Numbered from the stretch's first letter, positions 25,701 through 34,332 are shown. The stretch: DNA of 64,000 nucleotides from Rhizobiaceae bacterium (GCA_905339215.1 CAJPFN010000056.1:1-64000), one strand, 5' to 3'. Notes: a model not told the origin generated them from the letters alone. Translations and numbers: made by a program.

Positions 25701-26412
25701 CGAGAACCGTCCCCATGTAGACTTCGAGCACCGCCGGGTGGGCCATCACCTCGGCCGGCGTGCCCTCGGCGATCCGGCTGCCGAAGTTGATTGCGACGAT
25801 GCGGTCGGCCACCGCCGAGAGCGCATGAGTGACATGTTCGATCCAGATAATCGCCAGGTCCGGCTTGAGCGCGCGGATGAGCGCGACAAGCTGTGCCACC
25901 TCCGCCTCGGTCAGGCCGCCGGCGATCTCGTCGAGCAAGAGGACACGCGGCTTCAGCGCTATGGCGCGTGCAAGCTCCAGCCGCTTGCGGTCGAGCAGGG
26001 GAAGCGAACCCGCCGGAACGTCGGCGCGGGCCGCGAGGCCGGTCCGAACCAGGACCGACCTCGCGACCTCCGCCTCCCCGCCGCGACTGCGCCTGGAAAA
26101 CGTGGCCGCCGCAAGCACGTTCTCGTAGGCGGTGAGCAGGCCGAAGGGCTGCGGCACCTGATAGGTGCGCCCGAGCCCCATCAGCGTGCGCGCATGCTGG
26201 GAGGCGTCCGTGATGTCGCGCCCGTCGAGGACGATACGTCCCGCCTGCGGCCGGACCGCGCCGGCGAGCATGTTGAAAACGGAGGTCTTGCCGGCACCGT
26301 TCGGTCCGATGATGCCGAGGCATTCGCCGGAGCCGACTGCGAACGACAGGTTGTCCGCGACGGTTATCGCGCCGAAGCGTCGGGTCAGCCCCTCGACGGA
26401 AATGACTGGTGA
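25681..26412 (-). CDS. Branched-chain-type ABC transporter ATPase (LivG-like) with altered signature motif
   Basis: 243-residue ATPase. Walker A is GPNGAGKT (37-44) and Walker B VLLLDEIAGGL. Where LSGGQ is expected the sequence reads GSLPLLDRKRLELARA, so the ABC signature is degenerate, leaving one composite ATP site probably weaker. IIWIEHVTHAL has the H-loop His. The frame opens with TTG at 26436, but that start would put its ribosome site in the 26441 hairpin; a TTG at 26412 has GAGGA at a good distance and is preferred. Confidence 0.88.
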   Translation of the reverse strand, partial: SPVISVEGLTRRFGAITVADNLSFAVGSGECLGIIGPNGAGKTSVFNMLAGAVRPQAGRIVLDGRDITDASQHARTLMGLGRTYQVPQPFGLLTAYENVLAAATFSRRSRGGEAEVARSVLVRTGLAARADVPAGSLPLLDRKRLELARAIALKPRVLLLDEIAGGLTEAEVAQLVALIRALKPDLAIIWIEHVTHALSAVADRIVAINFGSRIAEGTPAEVMAHPAVLEVYMGTVLDVAPHG

Positions 26413-26440
26413 CAACGGCGATGTCCTCGAAAACAAGGGG

Positions 26441-26467
26441 ACGGCCTGGGCGGAAAGCCCAGGCCGT
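26441..26467 (-). other. Stem-loop between the binding-protein gene and the rest of the ABC operon
   Basis: ACGGCCTGGGC (26441-26451) and GCCCAGGCCGT (26457-26467) form a perfect 11-bp stem with a GGAAA loop. It lies 17 bp after the binding-protein stop. There is no U tract, so it more likely stabilises the upstream mRNA or gives partial termination, keeping binding protein in excess. Confidence 0.65.
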
Positions 26468-26484
26468 CATGCGGACAGCCAGGT

Positions 26485-27777
26485 TCAGGAGAACTTGGAC
26501 AGCGGCATGAACTCCTTCTGGATCGGCACGTGCGGCGCCGTCACATTGTTGGTGACGAACAGCTCGTACGGGAACTTCGATCCTTCCCTGGCGCGATGCC
26601 ACTGTCCCATCGTCACCCAGGTGTTGGCGACCGACTTCATCGTCGAGTTCTTGAAGTCGACTTTGCCGACCATGGTGTCGAGGTCGAGCCCGGCGATCGC
26701 GTCGCGCACGGCGGCACGGTTCTTCGGGTCGCCGGAGGCCTTGAGCGCGGCGAGGCCCACTTCCCAGACGGCGTGGTGGTAGCCCATCGGCTGCGCCCAC
26801 TGCTTGCCGGTCGATGCCTCGTAGGCGGCACAGAAATCGTGCGCCGACTGGCCGGTGAGGCTCGACTTGAACGGCAGCTCGTTGTTGAACCAGATCTCGG
26901 TCGACATGCCGGCCCCCTGGTCGCCCAGCACTTCCACGCCCGACGGGAAGACGAAGGCGGCAGCGATCGTCGCCGCCTCGAGCGACAGACCCGCCTGCTT
27001 CGCCTGGCCCCAGAAGGTGGCAAAATGCTGCGGGAAGACGAGGCCAGTCACGATCTTGGCGCCGCCGTCGCGGAACGCCGCGACCTGGTTTGAGAAATCG
27101 TCCACCTGCTCCTTGAACAGGCCCCCCGGGACTTCCTTGAAGCCGTTGGCGGCGAGTTCGGCGGTCATGCCGCCGGAGAAGCCGCGGCCGAAATCATTGT
27201 CCTCGTAGAACGTGCCGACGACCGGGTCGATGCCCGACGCCTTCCACATGCCGATGTAGTTCCGGATGATGTCGGCACCGCTCCAGAAGAACAGGAAGCT
27301 CCACGGATAGCCCTTGTCCGGGCCCGAGCCGCGCGAGGCGTAGAAGGGCTCCCACTGCAGGATGGTCGACACGGCTGGCGTGCCGTTCTGGTCGCAGATC
27401 TCCAGCGCCGGCGCGGCCAGCCCGTCGGCGACGAGCAGCAGGTCGACGTTCTCGCGCAGGACGAGCTCATTGCCAAGGCTGCCCATGCGGTTGACGTCCG
27501 ACTGGCTGTCGCGGACGAGGATTTCGACGGCCCATTTCTTGCCGCCGATCTCGATTCCATCCTTCAGATGATTCTGGACCTGCTCGACGACCCACGGTGC
27601 GGTCTCGCCGAAATTGGCGCGGATGCCGGTGATCTGGTCGATGTAGCCGATGCGGATCGTGTCCGTCGCGGCGCGGACGATGTTCGGAAAACCGAAAACG
27701 GCGGCGGAAGCCCCCGCGGCGACACCCTTGATGATCTGGCGGCGGTTGGCCCTCGGCCAGGTGAAGTTCGTGCTCAT
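26485..27777 (-). CDS. ABC transporter solute-binding protein, branched-chain type, with Tat-like signal
   Basis: 430-residue periplasmic binding protein of the Leu/Ile/Val type I fold. The N-terminus (RANRRQIIKGVAAGASAAVFG) has a twin-arginine pattern, then cleavage near NIVRAATD. The body begins TIRIGYIDQITG. The ATG at 27777 has GGGAGGAAC in front; the longer frame upstream is not protein-like. It is first in a seven-gene operon (binding protein, two ATPases, two permeases, SDR, GMC). Regulon site B lies 28 bp upstream. Confidence 0.92.
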   Translation of the reverse strand: MSTNFTWPRANRRQIIKGVAAGASAAVFGFPNIVRAATDTIRIGYIDQITGIRANFGETAPWVVEQVQNHLKDGIEIGGKKWAVEILVRDSQSDVNRMGSLGNELVLRENVDLLLVADGLAAPALEICDQNGTPAVSTILQWEPFYASRGSGPDKGYPWSFLFFWSGADIIRNYIGMWKASGIDPVVGTFYEDNDFGRGFSGGMTAELAANGFKEVPGGLFKEQVDDFSNQVAAFRDGGAKIVTGLVFPQHFATFWGQAKQAGLSLEAATIAAAFVFPSGVEVLGDQGAGMSTEIWFNNELPFKSSLTGQSAHDFCAAYEASTGKQWAQPMGYHHAVWEVGLAALKASGDPKNRAAVRDAIAGLDLDTMVGKVDFKNSTMKSVANTWVTMGQWHRAREGSKFPYELFVTNNVTAPHVPIQKEFMPLSKFS

Positions 27778-27804
27778 GGTTCCTCCCTCAAAAGCGAGCG
27801 AAGT

Positions 27805-27814
27805 TTGTATGACA
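27805..27814 (-). promoter_or_regulatory. GntR-regulon site B (TTGTATGACA)
   Basis: An exact copy of the shared 10-mer upstream of the ABC operon start. It is followed by ATATTCCG, so only half of the palindrome is well kept. Confidence 0.55.
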
Positions 27815-27845
27815 ATATTCCGTCTGTCAATAGGACTGTCGGATG

Positions 27846-28227
27846 GACATGCGGCGTTTGGCGCCCAGGAAGCGCGACGATTCACTCCAAGTCCTCGTCA
27901 CGTGCCGAGACGAGCGCCGACGGGCCGGGCGACCGAGATACGCCCGCCAACGCCGCCGTCAGCTCATTCTTCTGGATGCGCGTCATCGGCGATCCACCGG
28001 CCGCGCGGACGCGCCAGACTTCGCCCGCCGGTGCTGCCGTGGAGCCTATGCTGCTGCCGTGCGGAAACCGGTCCGGGTGGAAAATGGCCGGACGTGTCGA
28101 GATGACGAACTACCTTTCGGCGTGCACGAAACGATGTCGAGTGCCGTCGAAGCCGGTGCCCATCGAAACACGCCGGACAGGCGAAGCCCCACAGACGATG
28201 CTTGCGGCGCCCGCCCGGAACCTCTGT
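27846..28227. other. Gap without a recognisable gene
   Basis: About 380 bp between the ABC operon promoter and the carboxymuconolactone-decarboxylase-like gene. Frames are open here only because of GC bias. On the minus strand a short run, MTRIQKNELTAALAG, faintly recalls the end of acyl-CoA ligases, but nothing around it supports a gene. Confidence 0.4.
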
Positions 28228-28629
28228 TCAGCCGAACGCCTTCATCTCGGTCAGCACTTCGTTCGCCGCCTTGAACGCGTCGAGCCCGGCCGGAATGCCG
28301 CAGTAGACCGTGGCGTGGAGCAGAACCTCCTTGATCTCCTCGACCGTGACGCCGTTGTTGATGGCGCCGCGGACGTGGAGCTTGATCTCCGCCGCTCGGT
28401 TGAGCGCGGTCAGCATGGCGAGGTTCAGCATGCTGCGCGTCTTGAGATCGAGCGTATCGCGACCCCAGGCATAGCCCCAGCACCATTCCGTCGTGATGTG
28501 CTGGAATGCCATCATGAAGTCGTTGGCCGAGTTCACGGAGCGGTCGACATATTCGTGGCCAAGCACCTGGCGGCGCAAGGCGAGTCCTTCGGCAAACAGG
28601 TTCCCGATCGTCTTGTCCTGCATCGTCAT
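28228..28629 (-). CDS. Carboxymuconolactone decarboxylase family protein (PcaC-like)
   Basis: 133-residue all-helical protein of the CMD/AhpD fold. RRQVLGHEYVDRSV, WGRDTLDLKTRSMLNLAML and HVRGAINNGVTVEEIKEVLLH match 4-carboxymuconolactone decarboxylase; the HATVYCGIPAG stretch is where PcaC carries its active-site residues. The ATG at 28629 with AAGAGG upstream is chosen; an ATG at 28653 falls inside regulon site C. PcaC decarboxylates an enol-lactone, but no other beta-ketoadipate genes are near, so a related lactone or keto acid is more likely. Confidence 0.85.
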   Translation of the reverse strand: MTMQDKTIGNLFAEGLALRRQVLGHEYVDRSVNSANDFMMAFQHITTEWCWGYAWGRDTLDLKTRSMLNLAMLTALNRAAEIKLHVRGAINNGVTVEEIKEVLLHATVYCGIPAGLDAFKAANEVLTEMKAFG

Positions 28630-28647
28630 AAGGGGCCTCTTGTTCTT

Positions 28648-28657
28648 TGACATACAA
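28648..28657 (-). promoter_or_regulatory. GntR-regulon site C (TTGTATGTCA, one mismatch)
   Basis: Nine of ten bases match TTGTATGACA. It lies in the divergent promoter between the CMD-family gene and the GntR gene, so it could also serve autoregulation. Confidence 0.45.
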
Positions 28658-28757
28658 AATTACAATATGGCGAAGTTCGGATTCGCCGGAACGTGGTCAT
28701 CGTGCGGCGCCGTCGGAACGGACGGACAGGATTTGAACCGTTTGCGGGAGCGCGTGG

Positions 28758-29453
28758 ATGGCACTGATGACGGGCGGCAACGACGACATGTCGATGCGGG
28801 TGCAGACCCTGCCAGGTCTGCGTGAACAGGTGGCGGAGCGGCTTCGCATGGCCATCGCGACCGGTAAGTTCCCCGCCGGCGCACGCCTCATCGAACGCGA
28901 ACTCTGCGAGATGCTCGGCGTGTCTCGCACCTCGCTGCGTGAGGCGTTGCGCGAACTCCAGGCAGACGGCCTGATCACGCTGCAGCCCAACAAGGGTCTC
29001 AGCGTCAGCGTCGTCACGCAGGAAACCGCGCGGTCGATATACGAGGTGAGGGCGATGCTGGAAGGTCTCGCGGCACGTCTCTTCGCGCGCAACGCGACGC
29101 CGCAACAAATGCAGGAACTGCGTCGCAGCGTCGATCGGCTGGCGGAAGTGTACGACAACTTTTCGTCCGAGGCCTTTATCGCGGCGAAGACGCATTTCTA
29201 CGACATACTTCTCGAAGGGGCGGGCAACCCGGTCGCGGCCGACATGCTCCGCCGCATCCATACCCGGGTTTCGCAGCTGCGCGTCGTCTCGCTCTCCAGT
29301 TCGGAGCGCGCCCAGCAGTCGATCAAGGAGCTGCGCGAGTTCCTCGACGCTCTGGAGAAGCGGGACGAAGAGCGCGCCTGGCAGGTCTGCGTCGCCCACG
29401 TCGAGGCGGCCGCCAAGGCAGCGCTCAAGACGATCGGCGCCGTCAAGGGCTGA
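28758..29453 (+). CDS. GntR family regulator (FCD/FadR subfamily), probable regulon master
   Basis: 231-residue regulator. The winged helix spans about 19-85 (LREQVAERLRMAIATGKFP, ERELCEMLGVSRTSLREALRELQADGLI), and the FCD domain follows with ARSIYEVRAMLEGLAARLF and a metal-binding His in KTHFYDIL. It lies amid the oxidoreductase/transporter region. The palindromic TTGTATGACA sites upstream of five surrounding transcription units have the size expected for a FadR-type dimer, so this protein is the best candidate to bind them. The inducer is unknown. Confidence 0.9.
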   Translation: MALMTGGNDDMSMRVQTLPGLREQVAERLRMAIATGKFPAGARLIERELCEMLGVSRTSLREALRELQADGLITLQPNKGLSVSVVTQETARSIYEVRAMLEGLAARLFARNATPQQMQELRRSVDRLAEVYDNFSSEAFIAAKTHFYDILLEGAGNPVAADMLRRIHTRVSQLRVVSLSSSERAQQSIKELREFLDALEKRDEERAWQVCVAHVEAAAKAALKTIGAVKG

Positions 29454-29492
29454 AGGCGTCGCTCGGGCGGGGAGCACGCAGGGCATCGTCAT

Positions 29493-30248
29493 CTACATCG
29501 ATTTCACGGTGATGCCGCCGTCTGCGTGCAGCACTTCGCCGGTGATGAAGCTCGCGTCGGGACCCAGCAGGAAGGCGATCGCCGCGGCAATCTCTTCCTC
29601 CTTGCCCAGTCGGCCGAGCGGCGTCTGCGCGCGGCGCTTGGCGTAGCCGGCCTCGTCGACGATCGCGCGTGCGCCGGGTGTCGGCACGGCACCCGGTGCC
29701 ACCGCATTGACCCGCACGCCCCTCGGGCCCAGCTCGACGGCAAGCTGGCGTGTCAGCGCCACGATCGCACCTTTCACCGACGTGTAGGACGAGGTGTTGG
29801 CGGTGCCGAGGTCGGCCACCGGGGAGGCGAGGTTAACCACCGAGGCGGGCTTGCCGCCGCGGTGCGCGAGCAGCGCCTGGACGCCCCAGAAGGCACCCTT
29901 GATGCCGACCGCGAACATGCGGTCGAGAACCTCCTCCTCGACGTCCTCGACCGGGCCGTAGCGGATGAAGATCGCGTCGTTGACGAGGCCTGTCAGCGGG
30001 CCGAAGGCGTTGGAGAGCGCAGCGGCTGCGTCGAACACCGCCTTGCGGTCGGAGGCGTCGGCCACGATCGGCAACGCCTTGCCACCCGCTGCCGCGATCG
30101 CAGTCGCAGTCTCCTGGGCGAGATCCGCGGCGATGTCGAACACCCCCACGGCCGCCCCGCGCGATGCGAGCAGCCGCGCGGTCGCGGCGCCGATGCCGCG
30201 TCCGGCGCCGGTCACCAGCACCACCTGTCCCGTTAGATTCTCGGACAT
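29493..30248 (-). CDS. Short-chain dehydrogenase/reductase (SDR)
   Basis: 251-residue classical SDR: GAGRGIGAATARLLA cofactor motif, catalytic Ser in VVNLASPVADLG, Tyr-Lys in YTSVKGAIVALT. Here NNAG is replaced by VNDAIF, so the usual structural Asn motif is altered. It is the third gene of the unit that begins at 32246, with the serine hydrolase and another SDR. The reaction is probably oxidation of a hydroxy intermediate or reduction of a ketone. Confidence 0.88.
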   Translation of the reverse strand: MSENLTGQVVLVTGAGRGIGAATARLLASRGAAVGVFDIAADLAQETATAIAAAGGKALPIVADASDRKAVFDAAAALSNAFGPLTGLVNDAIFIRYGPVEDVEEEVLDRMFAVGIKGAFWGVQALLAHRGGKPASVVNLASPVADLGTANTSSYTSVKGAIVALTRQLAVELGPRGVRVNAVAPGAVPTPGARAIVDEAGYAKRRAQTPLGRLGKEEEIAAAIAFLLGPDASFITGEVLHADGGITVKSM

Positions 30249-30270
30249 GGCGACTTCCCTTCTTCTGCCT

Positions 30271-31059
30271 TCAGGACTGCACCGGACCCGGCACGCCGCC
30301 GTAGAGGCCCCAGAGCTGGGTCGCGAGCGTACCGGAATCGACCGGCAGTTCGATGCCGGTGATGGCGCCGGCCTCGTCCGAGAGAAGGAACGCGATGGCG
30401 TTCGCGACCTGCTCCGGCTTGACCAGCTTCCCCAGCGCCGTCTGGCGGATCATCGTCTCCGGGTTGCGTTCGCCGCGCGCATAGCTCGCCTCGACGGCGG
30501 GCGTGCGAGTCGGCCCCGGGCAGACGCAGTTGACGCGGACGCCGCTTCGGCCCCAGGCGACGGCGAAGTTGCGCGACATGTTGATGATCGCAGCCTTGGT
30601 TGGGCCGTAGGCCTGCAAGGGGCTGGAATTGAAGGCGGTGATGGACCCGACCGTGACGATCGAACCCGCCCCCCTCTCCAGCATGCCGGCGCCGAAGGCG
30701 GTCAGTGTGCGGAAGGTGCCCGTCAGGTTGACGCGCAGGATCGCTTCCCATTCGGCGGGATCCTGCATCTGCGGCATGTGCGGATTCTCGAGATGGGCGG
30801 CGACGGCGGCAAGCGCCGACACGGACCCGACCTCCTTCTCCACCCATTGCGCCGCGTCGTCGATCGACGCCGCATCGGCGAGGTCGATCGCGCGGGCGAC
30901 GGCGCCGTGGCGGGCGGCGACCTCGCGGGCCAGATCCATGTTGCGGTCGAGCACGACGACGGCCAAGCCGTCGCGACGCAGACGGGCGACGCAGGCTTCG
31001 CCAATACCGCCTGCGCCGCCCGTGACGGCCGCGACGCGTTCCCGGGAGGATGCGGCCAT
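30271..31059 (-). CDS. Short-chain dehydrogenase/reductase (SDR)
   Basis: 262-residue SDR with GGAGGIGEACVARLR, VLDRNMD (NAD-type acidic residue), Ser in TVGSITAFNS and Tyr-Lys in YGPTKAAIINMS. The NNAG motif is replaced by AAVAAH. The ATG at 31059 lies 2 bases after the hydrolase stop; the open frame upstream is antigenic noise of that gene. Two SDRs in one operon suggest two successive redox steps. Confidence 0.88.
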   Translation of the reverse strand: MAASSRERVAAVTGGAGGIGEACVARLRRDGLAVVVLDRNMDLAREVAARHGAVARAIDLADAASIDDAAQWVEKEVGSVSALAAVAAHLENPHMPQMQDPAEWEAILRVNLTGTFRTLTAFGAGMLERGAGSIVTVGSITAFNSSPLQAYGPTKAAIINMSRNFAVAWGRSGVRVNCVCPGPTRTPAVEASYARGERNPETMIRQTALGKLVKPEQVANAIAFLLSDEAGAITGIELPVDSGTLATQLWGLYGGVPGPVQS

Positions 31060-31061
31060 GA

Positions 31062-32246
31062 TCAGAGTACCTCGTAGAGCGCTTCGATGATGCGGCGGGC
31101 GCGCGGACCGTTGTCGCCGCGCGCGTGCATCTTGTTGCAGCAGTAGGAGAAGCCGATCCTGGCATCGGGATCGCCCATGCCGATCGAGCCGCCGAAGCCG
31201 TGATGGCCGAAGGCGCGCATGTTCGGCCCCATCCACACCGAGACCGGAGTATTCAGCAGGATGCCGCGACCCTGGTGGTAGGGACGCTGCTGCATGCGCT
31301 CGAACTGGTTATGCTGTTCGACGAGCATGTCCTCCACGGTTTTCGGCGACATCAGCGTCACCCCGTCGAGCGAGCCGCCGCGGGCGACGGCCGCATAGAT
31401 GCGCGCAACGGCACGCGGATTACCGTGTCCGGATGCGCTGGTGATTTCGGCGCGGCGCCATGCCGTCGAGTTCAGCGTCACCGGCAGCGGCTCGTCGGGG
31501 AACTGGGTGAAGCCCTTGGCCACCAATGTGTCCGGCTCGGTATCCCGCTTGGAGAGCAATGTGCCTTCGATCGTGGGCACCAGGGTTGCGCAGCGCGCGA
31601 GGTCGACGTCGGACAGGTTGCCGTATTGATAGTCGGCGCCGAGAGGTCCGGTCACCTCGTCCTTGATGAACTGCGGGAAGCGCCTGCCCGTCACCCGTCG
31701 CACGATCTCGCCGAGCAGATTGCCCTGGGTGTGGATGTGATAGGCCGCGACCGTGCCCGGCTCCCACAACGGCGCCTGCTTCTCCAGAGCGGCGACAATG
31801 GCGTCGCAGTCGAAGACCGCACCCTTCCACAGCGGGTCGAGAACGACCGGCAGGCCGGCGGTGTGGTCGAGCACATGGCGCACCAGTACGCCTTCCTTGC
31901 CGTTCTGCGCGAATTCGGGCCAATAGGCCGCCACCGGCTTGTCGGGATCGACGAGGCCGCGGTCGATCAGGATGTTGAAGGCCATTCCGGCAATGCCCTT
32001 GGCGACCGACATCATGCAAATGATGGTGTCCGGCTCCCAGGGCCTCGACATGTCCGCGTCGCGGTACCCGCCCCACAGGTCGACGACCTTCCTGCCATCG
32101 ACATAGACGGTCGTGGCGGCGCCGATCTCTTCCTCGACCGCGAAATTCTCCGCGAAGGCATTCGCGACCTGGGCGAACGCGTCGTCACAGGAGCCGTGCA
32201 GGCGGAAATCGTGCCCGCGTGCGGAGATCGACTTGTCGAACTGCAT
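31062..32246 (-). CDS. Serine hydrolase of the beta-lactamase/family VIII esterase type
   Basis: 394-residue penicillin-binding-protein-fold hydrolase. The nucleophile motif S-x-x-K is SVAK in MMSVAKGIAGMA, and YHIHTQGNLLGEIVRRVTG carries the tyrosine motif in the form usual for family VIII carboxylesterases. Such enzymes split esters and lactones rather than antibiotics. No signal peptide is seen, so it is cytoplasmic. It is first in an operon with two SDR genes. Regulon site D lies 40 bp upstream. Confidence 0.87.
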   Translation of the reverse strand: MQFDKSISARGHDFRLHGSCDDAFAQVANAFAENFAVEEEIGAATTVYVDGRKVVDLWGGYRDADMSRPWEPDTIICMMSVAKGIAGMAFNILIDRGLVDPDKPVAAYWPEFAQNGKEGVLVRHVLDHTAGLPVVLDPLWKGAVFDCDAIVAALEKQAPLWEPGTVAAYHIHTQGNLLGEIVRRVTGRRFPQFIKDEVTGPLGADYQYGNLSDVDLARCATLVPTIEGTLLSKRDTEPDTLVAKGFTQFPDEPLPVTLNSTAWRRAEITSASGHGNPRAVARIYAAVARGGSLDGVTLMSPKTVEDMLVEQHNQFERMQQRPYHQGRGILLNTPVSVWMGPNMRAFGHHGFGGSIGMGDPDARIGFSYCCNKMHARGDNGPRARRIIEALYEVL

Positions 32247-32285
32247 GTTTCCTCCCTGGAACCTCGGGTCAAAGCGAATATCAGA

Positions 32286-32303
32286 TTGTATGACAGTATG
32301 TCA
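32286..32303. promoter_or_regulatory. GntR-regulon site D (TTGTATGACAGTATGTCA)
   Basis: It contains the exact 10-mer (32286-32295) overlapping a perfect inverted repeat, TGACA-GTA-TGTCA (32291-32303). It is upstream of the serine hydrolase operon. Confidence 0.6.
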
Positions 32304-32317
32304 ACACTACAGTCGAC

Positions 32318-33118
32318 TCAAGCCGGCGCCAGATCGAGCCTGACGATGTCCGGGAACCCGGGAATGAGTTCCGGCCAGCGCTCGCGCACCTGTGGATCGT
32401 GGCCCGCGATCAGGAGGGTCTCATCGCCACCGGCCAATTCCTCGCAGCGGATGAAACCGTCCAGCATCTCGCCGACATGGTGGACGAGCGGAAAGGGCGC
32501 GCGACGGATTCTGTTTTCGTTGAAATGGAACGCGTCTGACGCGAGCACGAGCGGACCGCGGCCGGTCGCGACCCGCACGACCTGGAGTCCGCCGGTGTGA
32601 CCGCCGACACGGTGGAGCGTTATCCCCGGGAACAGTTCCGAATCGCCGTCGTGGAAGCGGACGCGGCCCGCATGAACAAGTCCGACGGCGTCGAGGACGT
32701 CCCTCACGTTGAACGGCGCGCGCAGGCAGGCATGGCACATCGGCCGCCCGGTCGCATAGCGCATCTCCTCATCCTGAAGGTGGAAGGTGGCCGCAGGAAA
32801 GGCGTCCAGCGATCCCGCATGGTCATAGTGGAGGTGGGTGAGCACCACGTCTCGTACGATTCGGCTGTCGACCCCTGCCCGCGCGAGCAGTGCCGTCGGG
32901 CTGTGGATAAGCTGGCGGCCGCGTTCCCGGGCCGCTTCCTCGCCGAAACCGGTATCCACCACGACCAGGCGATCATGTCCCCGGATGACCCAGACGTAGT
33001 AGTCGAGCGGCATCGGCCCATCGTGCAGGTCCATGCCGGGCATGAAGTTCTCGCGCCGCGGACGATCCGGCGCGGTTCGCGCATAGCGCATCGCCAGCAC
33101 CTCATAGGTCGGTTTCAA
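32318..33118 (-). CDS. Metallo-beta-lactamase-fold hydrolase, acyl-lactonase-like
   Basis: 266-residue MBL-fold enzyme. THLHYDHAG is the two-zinc motif, GGHTGGLQ, LASDA and AGHDP supply the other ligands, as in N-acyl homoserine lactonases (AiiA/AttM group). The start is TTG at 33118, supported by GGGAGGAG 3-4 bases upstream; the first ATG is 27 bases later. It is divergent from the second TRAP transporter, with regulon site E between. In this setting a catabolic lactonase is more likely than quorum quenching. Confidence 0.87.
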   Translation of the reverse strand: MKPTYEVLAMRYARTAPDRPRRENFMPGMDLHDGPMPLDYYVWVIRGHDRLVVVDTGFGEEAARERGRQLIHSPTALLARAGVDSRIVRDVVLTHLHYDHAGSLDAFPAATFHLQDEEMRYATGRPMCHACLRAPFNVRDVLDAVGLVHAGRVRFHDGDSELFPGITLHRVGGHTGGLQVVRVATGRGPLVLASDAFHFNENRIRRAPFPLVHHVGEMLDGFIRCEELAGGDETLLIAGHDPQVRERWPELIPGFPDIVRLDLAPA

Positions 33119-33168
33119 GGGCTCCTCCCTGTCTTCGGCAATACAGCTTGAATTATCATACCGTCATG

Positions 33169-33178
33169 TTGTATGACA
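33169..33178. promoter_or_regulatory. GntR-regulon site E (TTGTATGACA)
   Basis: An exact 10-mer between the divergent MBL hydrolase and TRAP genes. TCATAC at 33155-33161 faces GTATGA, making a wider dyad. Confidence 0.55.
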
Positions 33179-33257
33179 GAATGCCATTGTGGCAAAGCCG
33201 CCGCAACGGTCATATCATCTCTGCGCATTGCGCAGTTCGATCCGCGGGAGGACTCCG

Positions 33258-34274
33258 ATGAAATTTACACGCCTGATGGCGCCGGTCGCCGCATTCTGCG
33301 CCTTCGGCGCAAGCGCCGCCTTCGCGCAAGACTACCCTGAAATGTCGCTCCGTTACTCCTCCAACATCCCCGAGGTGGTGAACACCTCCAAAATCGACAC
33401 CTACTTCTCGTCGGAAATCGAGAAGCGCAGCGGTGGCAAGATCAAGATCCAGCATTTCTGGGCCAACACGCTGGGTGGCGAGGCCGAAATGGTCGACCTG
33501 GTCGGCTCCGGCGCGGTGGATCTCGGTCTGATCGTCACCGGCAACCAGTTTTCGCGGATGCCGTTCACGGCCGTGACAAACGCCCTGCCCTCCACCTACA
33601 CGGACGGGCCCAAGCTCAACCGGCTGACTGCCGACATCTTCACGACGAACGCCACGATCAAGGCGGAACTCGACGGGGCGAACCTGCATCCGCTGCTCTA
33701 TCGCTACCTGCCCGACTACCGCATCTACTGCACGAAGCCGATCAAGACGATGGCCGACCTGCAGAACACCAAGATCCGTTCGTATGGCGCCTTCGTCCCA
33801 GTGATGTTCGAATCGATTGGCGCCATTCCGGTCAACATCCCGCCCGTAGACATGGTCCAGGCGATGCAATCCGGCGCCCTGAACTGCACCTACATGTTCA
33901 ACTCCGCCGTCAAGGCGTTCAAGATCGACCAGGTCGCCAAGTTCGGTACCGACCTGTCCTTCGGCGTCATCAGCGCCCATACGCTCTTCATCTCGAAGAC
34001 CAAGTGGGAGGGCTGGCCGGAGAACGTTCGCAAGCTGTTCGAGGAGGTCGCTGCCGATGCGGAGAAGTTCGGCAACGAGCTCATTGCCGGCGACGAGGCA
34101 AAAGCCGTGGAGGGACTGAAGGCCGCCGGAATGGAGATCGTCAACTTCGAGGAAGCCGACGCGCTGAAGGCGAAGGTGCCGGATATGCTTGATGTCTGGG
34201 CCAAGAAGATGGACGAAATGGGCAAGGCCGCAGAGGCGAAGGAACTCGCCGACTACATCCGCGCCAACCGCTGA
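33258..34274 (+). CDS. TRAP transporter solute-binding protein 2 (DctP family)
   Basis: 338-residue periplasmic protein with a signal peptide cleaved near SAAFAQDYP. LQNTKIRSYGAFVPVMFESIGA carries the conserved ligand arginine, and PVDMVQAMQSGALNCTYM the second signature. ATG at 33258 is used, with GGGAGGACTCC ahead. It starts a five-gene unit (dctP, dctQ, dctM, dehydrogenase, SDR). The two catabolic genes in the operon suggest a hydroxy acid as ligand. Confidence 0.92.
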   Translation: MKFTRLMAPVAAFCAFGASAAFAQDYPEMSLRYSSNIPEVVNTSKIDTYFSSEIEKRSGGKIKIQHFWANTLGGEAEMVDLVGSGAVDLGLIVTGNQFSRMPFTAVTNALPSTYTDGPKLNRLTADIFTTNATIKAELDGANLHPLLYRYLPDYRIYCTKPIKTMADLQNTKIRSYGAFVPVMFESIGAIPVNIPPVDMVQAMQSGALNCTYMFNSAVKAFKIDQVAKFGTDLSFGVISAHTLFISKTKWEGWPENVRKLFEEVAADAEKFGNELIAGDEAKAVEGLKAAGMEIVNFEEADALKAKVPDMLDVWAKKMDEMGKAAEAKELADYIRANR

Positions 34275-34285
34275 TCCGACTTCTT

Positions 34286-34313
34286 CCGCGCCGGCTCTCC
34301 GGGGCCGGCGCGG
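34286..34313 (+). other. Stem-loop between dctP and dctQ
   Basis: CCGCGCCGGC (34286-34295) pairs perfectly with GCCGGCGCGG (34304-34313) around an 8-base loop. There is no U tract. It probably protects the binding-protein mRNA so that this subunit is made in excess. Confidence 0.65.
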
Positions 34314-34332
34314 GCAACGCTTCAGGTGATCC

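Noticed and set aside
27846-28227. Possible remnant of an acyl-CoA ligase C-terminus (MTRIQKNELTAALAG on the minus strand)
   Set aside because: Only about 15 residues look similar, and the flanking codons do not continue the family. It is too weak to call.
32318-33118. Quorum-quenching acyl homoserine lactonase
   Set aside because: The fold and HLHYDH motif fit, but the operator and neighbours place it in a catabolic regulon, so I kept the general lactonase-like name.
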